From Candidatus Sivonenia alaskensis PMM_0068 (GTDB lineage: Bacteria > Cyanobacteriota > Cyanobacteriia > Gloeobacterales > PMM-0068), in NCBI GenBank assembly GCA_949127685.1, contig CASBPW010000233.1, positions 1 to 8,843 of the forward strand: a DNA stretch of 8,843 nt. The letters are read 5' to 3'. This document shows positions 1 through 5,159 of the stretch, piece after piece. Numbering within the stretch: the stretch's first letter is position 1; each line of letters begins with the position of its first letter. Made by a program: the position numbers and the translations under genes. The notes beneath the pieces were generated by a model. The model did no database searches. It was not told where the DNA came from and saw only the letters and a program-made list of their open reading frames with translations.

Positions 1-305
1 ACAACATCACGAGCCTGCTGGCGCGTCTCTCCTAGCTCAGCTTGGTATTTAGCGGTCAGTTTTTTAGCTTCTTCCAAGTTGTCTATACTGCCCCGACGTT
101 TGTCTTGGATATACTCCCTCCGCTCGTCTAAGACCTTCCCAATAGGTTTGAAGAAGAGGGCATTCATGACCAAGAGCAAGAATAAAAACTGGGCAATCTG
201 CGCCAAGAGGGTGGCATTAAAAGCAAAAAGTCCGCCTTTACTTTCTTCTGCGGCAGCAGTCTCTGCGGCAAGGATATAAAAACTCGCGTCTAGCAAGTGT
301 TCCAT
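1..305 (-). CDS. atpG: ATP synthase subunit b' (partial, C-terminus beyond window)
   Basis: Peripheral-stalk subunit b' of the F-type ATP synthase, which in cyanobacteria and plastids pairs with subunit b to hold F1 against the a subunit. I translated it by hand from the ATG at 303-305; the frame stays open through 101 codons to the window edge, so only the N-terminal part is present. It begins MEHLLDASFYILAAE, has a single hydrophobic segment at about residues 31-52, then the family hallmark FFKPIGKVLDERREYIQ (about 51-67) and the start of a charged coiled-coil region. The short hydrophilic start before the GGLF motif is typical of b' rather than b. Ribosome site is weak (GGAA about 8 bases upstream). 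It lies 103 bases downstream of the c-subunit gene with a hairpin between them. It is also called atpF2 in some schemes. The identification is firm; the gene end is not visible. Confidence 0.93.
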   Translation of the reverse strand, partial: MEHLLDASFYILAAETAAAEESKGGLFAFNATLLAQIAQFLFLLLVMNALFFKPIGKVLDERREYIQDKRRGSIDNLEEAKKLTAKYQAELGETRQQARDV

Positions 306-369
306 TACTTTGTTTCCACGGAGTACAAGGCAATCTCAGTATTCAACTAAGTGCCAAGAATAGTTTCAT

Positions 370-394
370 GCCCATAGGAAGAAACCATATGGGC
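370..394 (-). promoter_or_regulatory. Intercistronic hairpin between c and b' subunit genes
   Basis: A perfect 7-bp inverted repeat (GCCCATA at 370-376, TATGGGC at 388-394) with an 11-base loop. Two more G-C pairs can form inside the loop across a one-base bulge. It lies 15 bases after the stop of the c-subunit gene and 65 bases before the b' start. No U-run follows on the minus strand, so it does not look like an intrinsic terminator. A role as a 3' end stabiliser or processing site that separates the abundant c message from b' is an inference. Confidence 0.5.
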
Positions 395-408
395 CAAAAT
401 TTGAGCCC

Positions 409-753
409 TTATTTGAAGGGGTTTGCGAACAAAAGCACCAGAGCAATAACCAGTCCGTAGATGGTTAAGGATTCCATAAACGCTAGAGAAAGGATCAAGG
501 TAGCGCGTAGCTTTCCTTCTGCTTCGGGCTGACGGGCAATTCCTTCTACGGTTTTGGAAGCAGCCGTTCCTTGACCAATTCCAGGGCCAATAGCTGCTAA
601 ACCAATAGCCAGGGCAGCCGCTATGGCCGAAGCAGGACCAAGGTAAGGGTTAGCCGCTGCCGCTTCTGCACCTTGAGCCATAGCAGGAGCAGTCAGTAGT
701 AGGGCAGCAGCAGTAGCACTGCAAAGGGCCTTAGACGCTTTAAATAAACTCAT
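409..753 (-). CDS. atpE: ATP synthase subunit c with N-terminal signal-peptide-like leader
   Basis: Proteolipid subunit c, the monomer of the rotor ring of F0; plastid name atpH. The start at 753 is chosen because AAGGAGGA sits 9 bases upstream; an in-frame ORF reaches back to 849 but overlaps the end of the a-subunit gene and has no such site. The product is 114 residues, against about 81-82 for usual cyanobacterial c. The extra part is residues 1 to about 34: basic start (K5, K8), hydrophobic core at about 11-22 and APAMAQ with a plausible AxA cleavage after A26. The rest is canonical: helix 1 at about 40-65 with GPGIGQG (57-62), the polar loop RQPEAEGK (74-81), helix 2 with the ion-binding E94 in FMESLTIYG, and the usual ANPF end. 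Q61, S95 and Y99 are also present. Subunit identity is certain; cleavage of the leader is inferred. Confidence 0.96.
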   Translation of the reverse strand: MSLFKASKALCSATAAALLLTAPAMAQGAEAAAANPYLGPASAIAAALAIGLAAIGPGIGQGTAASKTVEGIARQPEAEGKLRATLILSLAFMESLTIYGLVIALVLLFANPFK

Positions 754-762
754 GAACGCTCG

Positions 763-770
763 TCCTCCTT
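763..770 (-). promoter_or_regulatory. Strong ribosome binding site of the c-subunit gene
   Basis: On the minus strand this reads AAGGAGGA, an almost full anti-16S match, 9 bases before the ATG at 751-753. It is the strongest ribosome site seen in this atp cluster and fixes the start that includes the signal-like leader. A U7 tract lies 26 bases upstream of it (see 797-803). Confidence 0.75.
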
Positions 771-796
771 GAAAACTGTGTCCAGCAATGTGCGAC

Positions 797-803
797 AAAA
801 AAA
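797..803 (-). promoter_or_regulatory. U-rich tract upstream of the c-subunit ribosome site
   Basis: On the minus-strand transcript this is a run of seven U, within a U- and A-rich stretch just after the a-subunit stop codon. A U-rich segment upstream of the c-subunit gene acts as a translational enhancer in E. coli, where c is needed in many copies per complex. The same use here is an inference from position and composition only. Confidence 0.3.
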
Positions 804-811
804 TTTGAAAG

Positions 812-1549
812 CTAGTGCTCTTCATGCTCCTCATGTATAGCCTCTCCAATGTATGCTGCTGCCAGAGTAGAAAAGATGAGAGCTTGAATGGCTCCTGTAA
901 AGAGGAACAAAAGCATCATCGGCAGGGGTACAAACAACGGAACCAACAGGATCAAAACCCCAAGGGTAAGTTCTTCCGCCAGTATGTTTCCAAACAAACG
1001 GAAGCTCAGGGATAATGGTCTGATGAAATCTTCCAAAACCTTTAGAGGAAGGATGAGTGGAAAAGGCTCTACATAGTACTTGAAATAGCTCAAACCTTTC
1101 TTCTTAATTCCGGCATATAAGTAGGCCGCACTCACAACTAGCGCAAGTGCAACGGTTGTGTTTATGTTGTTAGTAGGCGAAGCCATCTCTCCTTCAGGAA
1201 GGTGTATAAGCTTCAGGGGAAGTTGACCCAACCAGTTGGAAATAAAAACGAACAGAAAAATAGTGCCGGTAAGCGGTAACCACTTTTTGTAGTCTTTCGG
1301 ACCAATCTGGTCTCTAGCAATCCCACTAACAAAATCGTAGGCATACTCCAAAAAACCTTGTCCACCACTGGGGACGCGCTGGAGCTTGCGGGAAGCAAGA
1401 AACATACCTCCGATCAAGATACCCATGACCATCCAAGTTGTGAGCATCGTCTCCCCATGGACCACGAAGGGACCAAGTTGCCAATCTAGATGTTTACCAA
1501 CTTCTAGAGCGGCCACAAGGGGAGATGAATGCAGATATGGATGATACAT
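812..1549 (-). CDS. atpB: ATP synthase subunit a
   Basis: Stator subunit a of the F0 sector (plastid-style name atpI), which forms the two proton half-channels beside the c ring. The 245-residue product has the usual cyanobacterial length and layout: an N-terminal ELEVGKH-like stretch (ALEVGKHLDWQLG, 14-26), helix 1 around 37-52, the RKLQRVPSGGQ segment (54-64), FVFISNWLGQLP (100-111), and NNINTTVALAL (127-137). The essential arginine is R184 in PLSLSFRLFGNILAEE, and Q222 lies in the last helix (GAIQALIFSTLAAAYI). The tail is histidine- and glutamate-rich (HEEHEEH). ATG at 1547-1549 is used; the upstream GGGAAAG is only a modest ribosome site. It follows protein I by 43 bases and precedes subunit c by 58. 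The in-frame alternatives further in would lose conserved N-terminal residues. Confidence 0.97.
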   Translation of the reverse strand: MYHPYLHSSPLVAALEVGKHLDWQLGPFVVHGETMLTTWMVMGILIGGMFLASRKLQRVPSGGQGFLEYAYDFVSGIARDQIGPKDYKKWLPLTGTIFLFVFISNWLGQLPLKLIHLPEGEMASPTNNINTTVALALVVSAAYLYAGIKKKGLSYFKYYVEPFPLILPLKVLEDFIRPLSLSFRLFGNILAEELTLGVLILLVPLFVPLPMMLLFLFTGAIQALIFSTLAAAYIGEAIHEEHEEH

Positions 1550-1592
1550 GACGTCTTTCCCAGACTTTTATGTTCAGTAGATTACTGGAACT

Positions 1593-2006
1593 TTAGCTTT
1601 TCACCGAATCTTGGTAGATAGTCCAGAGACCGTCTCCAAGAATAGCCACTTTTAAAGTTAGAAAACCAAGAAAAGTAGGCAGAAACTCCAGCACTTCCCA
1701 ACGCAGTGCAAGAATAAAGGCGACAGCAACCACCACAAAACGGAGTTGCCCAAGACGGTCTCTACCCTTACCTAAACGTTCTACATGTCTCCCCAGAAGA
1801 CGAAAGTAGGCAGCACCTACGGCGGATCCCAAGAGGAAACTGACAGCAGCATTGGCACCATAAACAGGCCAGACGAAAAGAGCAAGCGCTACCCCTAAAG
1901 CAGCAGTAATTACCGTGAGCTTACGTTGATAACCAACGAATTCTCTCATGGAATCAACTTCAGACTTTGTGGGTTGCGGGTTTTCCCTAGGCGCATCGGC
2001 CTGCAT
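1593..2006 (-). CDS. atpI: ATP synthase protein I (AtpI/Atp1)
   Basis: Small membrane protein encoded first in bacterial and cyanobacterial atp operons. Known family members help assemble or stabilise the c ring and have been linked to Mg2+ uptake; it is not part of the mature enzyme. The chosen product is 137 residues: a hydrophilic N-terminus rich in P, E and S, then YQRKLTVITAALGVALALFV and three further hydrophobic stretches, consistent with four membrane helices, ending IYQDSVKS. A GTG at 2042 would add 12 residues, but an extended -10-like element (2033-2041) would place transcription start after it, and a GGA lies 7 bases before the ATG at 2006, so the shorter form is preferred. A third candidate ATG at 1949 lacks a ribosome site. 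Sequence conservation in this family is low, so the call rests partly on its place just before subunit a. Confidence 0.88.
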   Translation of the reverse strand: MQADAPRENPQPTKSEVDSMREFVGYQRKLTVITAALGVALALFVWPVYGANAAVSFLLGSAVGAAYFRLLGRHVERLGKGRDRLGQLRFVVVAVAFILALRWEVLEFLPTFLGFLTLKVAILGDGLWTIYQDSVKS

Positions 2007-2032
2007 GAAAGTCCAGTGCTTGAGTCGACACA

Positions 2033-2041
2033 AATATACCA
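2033..2041 (-). promoter_or_regulatory. Candidate extended -10 of the atp operon promoter
   Basis: On the minus strand this reads TGGTATATT, matching the TGn-TATAAT extended -10 form with one mismatch in the hexamer. Transcription from it would start about 20 bases before the ATG of protein I. No good -35 is seen at the usual distance. It lies in the largest gap of the minus-strand block (2007-2097, between hit and atpI), where a separate atp promoter would be expected. Confidence 0.35.
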
Positions 2042-2097
2042 CAGGCTGCGTAACATTACTTATCGGGCTAGGCAGTAAACCTTAATACTTTTATTGA

Positions 2098-2442
2098 TTA
2101 ACCGGGAGGCCAGCCAAGGGCTCGCCCTCCCAACAGATGGATGTGCAGGTGAAACACGGTCTGCCCTCCCTGCGCACCGTTATTAACGACTAAGCGGTAT
2201 CCATCGTTCAGGCCTTCTTTTTTGGCTATCTGCGTGGCGACATAGAGGAGATGACCTAAGAGGGCTTCATCTTCTGAGGTCGCCAGCTCGATTTGAGGAA
2301 TTGGCTTTTTGGGGATAATCAAGATATGAACAGGGGCTTGAGGGGTGATATCCCAGAAGGCCAAGGCCTGGTTATCTTCGTATACAATCTGAGCCGGAAT
2401 TTCTCGGTCAACGATTTTTTGGAAAAAGGTTTTGCTACTCAT
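2098..2442 (-). CDS. HIT-family (Hint/PKCI-like) nucleotide hydrolase
   Basis: Histidine-triad protein of the Hint branch, which hydrolyses purine nucleoside phosphoramidates and aminoacyl-adenylates; the natural substrate in bacteria is mostly unclear. The product is 114 residues, the standard length of the family, and starts MSSKTFFQKIVDREIPA. Visible motifs are YEDNQALAFWDITPQAPVHILIIPKK (21-46), NNGAQGGQTVFHLHIHLLGG with the triad H98-x-H100-x-H102 (H100 as nucleophile by family analogy), and the C-terminal GWPPG. The ATG at 2442 is preferred: the longer open frame to 2559 runs through the coding region of ycf3 and carries unrelated sequence. It begins 5 bases after the ycf3 stop, with only a weak AGG as ribosome site, so translational coupling to ycf3 is likely. 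Cytoplasmic; a soluble housekeeping enzyme. Identity is firm, physiological role open. Confidence 0.93.
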   Translation of the reverse strand: MSSKTFFQKIVDREIPAQIVYEDNQALAFWDITPQAPVHILIIPKKPIPQIELATSEDEALLGHLLYVATQIAKKEGLNDGYRLVVNNGAQGGQTVFHLHIHLLGGRALGWPPG

Positions 2443-2447
2443 CTTGC

Positions 2448-3011
2448 CTAGTATAGGTCCGCTCTTCCCGTGGTTTTCAGCCAGTTTTGAGCTTCGATAT
2501 AGTTGTTCGGCGCTATACGAACCGCTTTTTTCCATAGTTCGGCAGCTCGGTCGAACCAAACTTCCGCTTCATCCAAGCGGTTTTCTTGTTCAGCCTTTAA
2601 GCCGAATTCAAAGGCAATAACGGCACTATTATTCATGGCAGAAAGATTACGCGGATGGTCTTCCAAGGATGCCGCATAGCTTTCTAAAGCGCCCTCCAGA
2701 TCTCCATTAGCTTGCTTAATCAGCCCGATGTTGTAGTGAACGTAGGTCCGGTCCATCGGATTTTTTTCAAGTTTTAAAGATTCAGTGTAGTTTTCCAAGG
2801 CTTCGGCATAGTCCCCATCTCCTTGGGCAGCCATGCCATCGCGGTAGTAGGCAAAAGCCTCTTTATCCTCTTTGCTCGCAGGCATAAGCTTGAGGATCAT
2901 ATCTGCCATGACGGTGAAAGATTTATCAACAAAATTGTCATCCCGTCTTGTACGCATTCCAGGACGTTCACTGCGTTTACCCCCACCGCCACTGCCTCTG
3001 CTGACAACCAT
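2448..3011 (-). CDS. ycf3: Photosystem I assembly protein Ycf3 with glycine-rich N-terminal extension
   Basis: TPR-repeat chaperone that acts at the thylakoid membrane in assembly of PsaA/PsaB into photosystem I. The product is 187 residues; known Ycf3 proteins are about 168-173 and start at a sequence like the one beginning here at M19 (MRTRRDDNFVDKSFTVMAD). Three tetratricopeptide units follow: about 50-83 (AFAYYRDGMAAQGDGDYAEAL), 88-117 (YNIGLIKQANGDLEGALESY) and 124-170 (MNNSAVIAFEFG to AVRIAPNN), and the family ending NYIEAQNWLKTTGR. The ATG at 3011 has AAGGAG 5 bases upstream, whereas the ATG at 2957 (M19) has no clear site, so the extended start with SRGSGGGGKRSERPG is the better call. 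It follows minE by 44 bases and is 5 bases before hit. Family identity is very secure; the function of the extension is unknown. Confidence 0.95.
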   Translation of the reverse strand: MVVSRGSGGGGKRSERPGMRTRRDDNFVDKSFTVMADMILKLMPASKEDKEAFAYYRDGMAAQGDGDYAEALENYTESLKLEKNPMDRTYVHYNIGLIKQANGDLEGALESYAASLEDHPRNLSAMNNSAVIAFEFGLKAEQENRLDEAEVWFDRAAELWKKAVRIAPNNYIEAQNWLKTTGRADLY

Positions 3012-3016
3012 GACTG

Positions 3017-3022
3017 CTCCTT
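3017..3022 (-). promoter_or_regulatory. Ribosome binding site deciding the ycf3 start
   Basis: On the minus strand this reads AAGGAG, 5 bases before the ATG at 3009-3011. It supports the long form of Ycf3. The internal ATG at 2955-2957, where the usual family start would fall, has no comparable purine-rich site before it. Confidence 0.7.
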
Positions 3023-3055
3023 AATTGACTAAACAGAATAGACTAAACGAAAAAT

Positions 3056-3418
3056 TTATTCTTCTTTGTCGAGCTTAGCAGACTCGTCAGACCCACCTTT
3101 TGAAGCTTCGTCAGACTTCTTAGCAGTGGCTAAGAGCTGATCATCATTGTCTCCTCGCCGGACGCGCCGGATCGGAATATTGGCGATCAAGGCCGTAGTA
3201 TTGCCGCTGCGCTCCAGTCCAACTTCTAAATCTTCATCCTGGAGTTCAAAATAACGTTTCACCACCTGCAGGATTTCACGACGCATACTATTCATCGCCT
3301 CTGACGAAATATCAGCAGTGCGGTCATAGGCTAAGACCATTTTGAGGCGGTCACAAGCCTGTTGACGGCTATTAGATTGTCCTCGAGCGAATAACTTGTC
3401 TAAGAGATCGAATACCAT
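3056..3418 (-). CDS. minE: Cell division topological specificity factor MinE
   Basis: MinE stimulates the ATPase of membrane-bound MinD and displaces MinC, driving the Min oscillation that keeps the FtsZ ring at midcell. The 120-residue product has the anti-MinCD region at about 1-34 (an amphipathic start MVFDLLDKLFARG, then SRQQACDRLKMVLAYDR) and the dimerising topological-specificity domain at about 45-88 (RREILQVVKRYFELQ, then VGLERSGNTTALIANIPIRRVRR). After residue 90 comes a charged tail with two SDE repeats, ending KLDKEE, which makes it longer than the 88-residue E. coli protein; cyanobacterial MinE often has a variable tail. ATG at 3416-3418 lies 28 bases after the minD stop; the ribosome site is weak (GGAT about 12 bases upstream), so coupling to minD translation is plausible. 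Identity is secure. Confidence 0.95.
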   Translation of the reverse strand: MVFDLLDKLFARGQSNSRQQACDRLKMVLAYDRTADISSEAMNSMRREILQVVKRYFELQDEDLEVGLERSGNTTALIANIPIRRVRRGDNDDQLLATAKKSDEASKGGSDESAKLDKEE

Positions 3419-3446
3419 CTGAATCTAATCCACAATGAATTAACAA

Positions 3447-4268
3447 CTAACGACGACGGAACAATGCTTTAAGCCTACCCATAAATCCAGAATCAGGAAC
3501 TTGGAGGGATAGGAAGGGGACTTCTTCTCCTTCAATCCGGCGCGCAATATTCAAGAAAGCCTGGGCTGCTTGAGTAGGCGTAGCAGAAAGGACCATTGGT
3601 TCCCCCCGGTTCGTCGTGATAATAACCTGCTCATCTTCTGGAACAACTCCTAAAAGCTTAATAGCTAGAATATCCAAGACGTCCTCTACGGACATCATGT
3701 TATTGTCTTCCACCATTTGGGGTCGGAGCCGATTGAGGATGAGGCGGGGATGCTTGAGGCCAGAGGCTTCCATGAGACCAATGACTCGATCAGCATCTCG
3801 GACTGCGGATACTTCAGGGGTGGTGACCACAATCGCTTCCGAAGCTCCGGCGATCGCATTTTTAAAACCTTGTTCAATCCCCGCAGGGCAGTCTACGAGC
3901 ACATAGTCGTAGGACTCAGTCAATTCTGCCGTAACCTTTTTCATCTGTTCTGGCGTAATCGCTGATTTGTCCCGTGTCTGTGCGGCAGGCAATAGGGCCA
4001 GGTTAGGCTGGCGTTTATCTTTAATCAGTGCCTGGTCAAGACGACAGCGGTCGTTCTCATTTTCAGACAAAGTATCGAGAATAGTATAAACAACACGATT
4101 TTCCAGACCTAGTAGTAGATCCAGATTCCTCAGACCGAAGTCAGCATCCACTAAGACCACTTTTTTGCCCATGGATGCCAAGGCCATTCCTAAGTTGGCC
4201 GAAGTCGTGGTCTTTCCGACTCCGCCTTTACCTGAAGTAATGACAATGACTTTTCCGCTTGTACTCAA
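3447..4268 (-). CDS. minD: Septum site-determining protein MinD
   Basis: Membrane-associated ATPase of the ParA/MinD family that recruits MinC and is cycled by MinE. Visible motifs, numbered from the start used here: deviant Walker A GKGGVGKTTT with signature lysine K14 and K19, switch I VDADFGLRNLD (D43), switch II VDCPAGIE (D126), and the C-terminal amphipathic membrane-targeting helix GFMGRLKALFRRR. Length is 273 residues, normal for the family. The start is not ATG. A TTG at 4266-4268 has AGAGGTGG 5 bases upstream, so I prefer it; a GTG at 4275-4277 is in frame three codons earlier (276 residues) but falls inside that ribosome site. A few extra residues (SENENDR region) lie between the first ATPase block and CRLDQAL compared with remembered cyanobacterial sequences. 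It lies in the minC-minD-minE order with gaps of 49 and 28 bases. Confidence 0.95.
   Translation of the reverse strand: MSTSGKVIVITSGKGGVGKTTTSANLGMALASMGKKVVLVDADFGLRNLDLLLGLENRVVYTILDTLSENENDRCRLDQALIKDKRQPNLALLPAAQTRDKSAITPEQMKKVTAELTESYDYVLVDCPAGIEQGFKNAIAGASEAIVVTTPEVSAVRDADRVIGLMEASGLKHPRLILNRLRPQMVEDNNMMSVEDVLDILAIKLLGVVPEDEQVIITTNRGEPMVLSATPTQAAQAFLNIARRIEGEEVPFLSLQVPDSGFMGRLKALFRRR
3850..3857. repeat. Single HIP1 palindrome
   Basis: GCGATCGC inside minD. This octamer is highly over-represented in many cyanobacterial genomes. Only one copy was seen in the window, so it agrees with a cyanobacterial origin but says little about genome-wide abundance. Confidence 0.45.
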
Positions 4269-4273
4269 TTCTT

Positions 4274-4281
4274 CCACCTCT
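4274..4281 (-). promoter_or_regulatory. Ribosome binding site deciding the minD start
   Basis: On the minus strand this reads AGAGGTGG. It ends 5 bases before the TTG at 4266-4268 and overlaps the alternative GTG at 4275-4277. A GTG start inside its own ribosome site is unlikely, so the TTG is the better choice. Confidence 0.5.
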
Positions 4282-4317
4282 TTTCAACTTCACCGATTCA
4301 CTGGGTTTTGCTGGATT

Positions 4318-5019
4318 TCAGCGTCTCCGGCCGAACTCAGACAACAGGGCGATTCTGATGTTTCCATCGCTGATGTATGCAACTTCAGCTTGCCCCGGAG
4401 CAGGGCTATCTTCAGGAGCACGGGCAACATACTTAGCAATCCTAAGTTGCATAGGAGTTAAGTTCAGAGCCATGATCAGCGCATTTTCATTCCCTTTAGT
4501 CCCTGCATGAGCAGTACCCCTTAGAGAACCCCACACCAGGATATCCCCCTGAGCTAGTAGTTCTCCACCAGGGTTTACATCTCCTAACACTACGATGGTT
4601 CCGTTATGAACAATTTGCACCCCAGAACGAATGGTTTGCTGCAAATAGAGCGGCTCTTCGACGACGGGCGTATCTGGACTGGGGACGGGTTGTCGTTCTT
4701 GCAGGTCTCGATCCACGGATAATCCTGCTACAGCCGCCGCTACAGCCGTCTGATGTCGGGTAGTGCTTACCTGCGTCAACCTTAGCTGATGGGATTGTAA
4801 CAATTCTTGAATTGATTGAATCTGGGCACCATCGAGGAGCCGCTGCCCGCATTCCAGAGATACTTTACCTCCCCTGCTCCAAAGACGTTCTCCTGCGTCA
4901 ATACGTTGTTGAAGCTGTAGGAGGACTTCATCAAAGGCGGTGTCTTCCGGCAAGTATAGCCTTAGACCTTCGGGAGAGCCTTTAAATATGACCTGATGTA
5001 CTGAGGAGGCAGTAAGCAT
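4318..5019 (-). CDS. minC: Septum site-determining protein MinC
   Basis: FtsZ-polymerisation inhibitor that is carried to the membrane by MinD. The 233-residue product has a divergent N-terminal domain (about 1-105), as usual for cyanobacteria, joined by a proline-rich linker (QPVPSPDTPVVEEP, about 110-123) to the conserved C-terminal beta-helix that binds MinD and dimerises. That domain shows LYLQQTIRSGVQIVHNG, then VVLGDVNPGGELLAQGDI, VWGSLRGTAHAG and NENALIMAL. The ATG at 5017-5019 is the only sensible start; the upstream ribosome site is weak. It is the first gene of the minus-strand block and faces the HD-domain gene across a 140-base divergent region. The C-terminal domain makes the identification secure; the N-terminal domain alone would not. 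Confidence 0.94.
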   Translation of the reverse strand: MLTASSVHQVIFKGSPEGLRLYLPEDTAFDEVLLQLQQRIDAGERLWSRGGKVSLECGQRLLDGAQIQSIQELLQSHQLRLTQVSTTRHQTAVAAAVAGLSVDRDLQERQPVPSPDTPVVEEPLYLQQTIRSGVQIVHNGTIVVLGDVNPGGELLAQGDILVWGSLRGTAHAGTKGNENALIMALNLTPMQLRIAKYVARAPEDSPAPGQAEVAYISDGNIRIALLSEFGRRR

Positions 5020-5159
5020 GAAATGTTCTTTACTGGTAGTGAGGAAACTAGGACACCTATGGACAAGAATCCTATCACAGCCAGTTTAGGCCATGGGATT
5101 CGATACGCTAGGGTATTAATAGCGTAAAGGCTTTTATATAGCAGTCTCTACGGCCATCC
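5020..5159. promoter_or_regulatory. Divergent promoter region with 7-bp dyad, minC / HD gene
   Basis: The gap separates two outward-facing genes and must hold both promoters. It contains a perfect inverted repeat, TACGCTA at 5104-5110 and TAGCGTA at 5120-5126, with a 9-base spacer GGGTATTAA. Toward minC, a weak pair TTTACG (5123-5128) and TATCGA (5100-5105) has a 17-base spacer and overlaps both arms. Toward the HD gene, TATATA at 5135-5140 could be a -10, which would leave a very short leader; no ribosome site precedes that ATG. The dyad is a candidate operator; the promoter assignments are weak. Confidence 0.4.

Noticed and set aside
79..279. Plus-strand open frame of 66 codons
   Set aside because: It lies antisense to the b' subunit coding region, which has clear family motifs, and its product shows no recognisable domain.
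754..849. Upstream extension of the c-subunit frame to 849
   Set aside because: It would overlap the end of the a-subunit gene, lacks a ribosome site, and the start at 753 has AAGGAGGA at good spacing.
2043..2097. Possible terminator between hit and the atp operon
   Set aside because: Only a short A/T inverted repeat (AATA/TATT type) with no G-C stem is present, so I do not call a terminator.
2443..2559. Upstream extension of the HIT protein to 2559
   Set aside because: The added residues are an out-of-frame reading of ycf3; the start at 2442 gives the standard family length and N-terminus.
3616..3965. Two plus-strand open frames and one extra minus frame inside minD
   Set aside because: They are shadows of a strongly conserved gene and show no domain or ribosome site.
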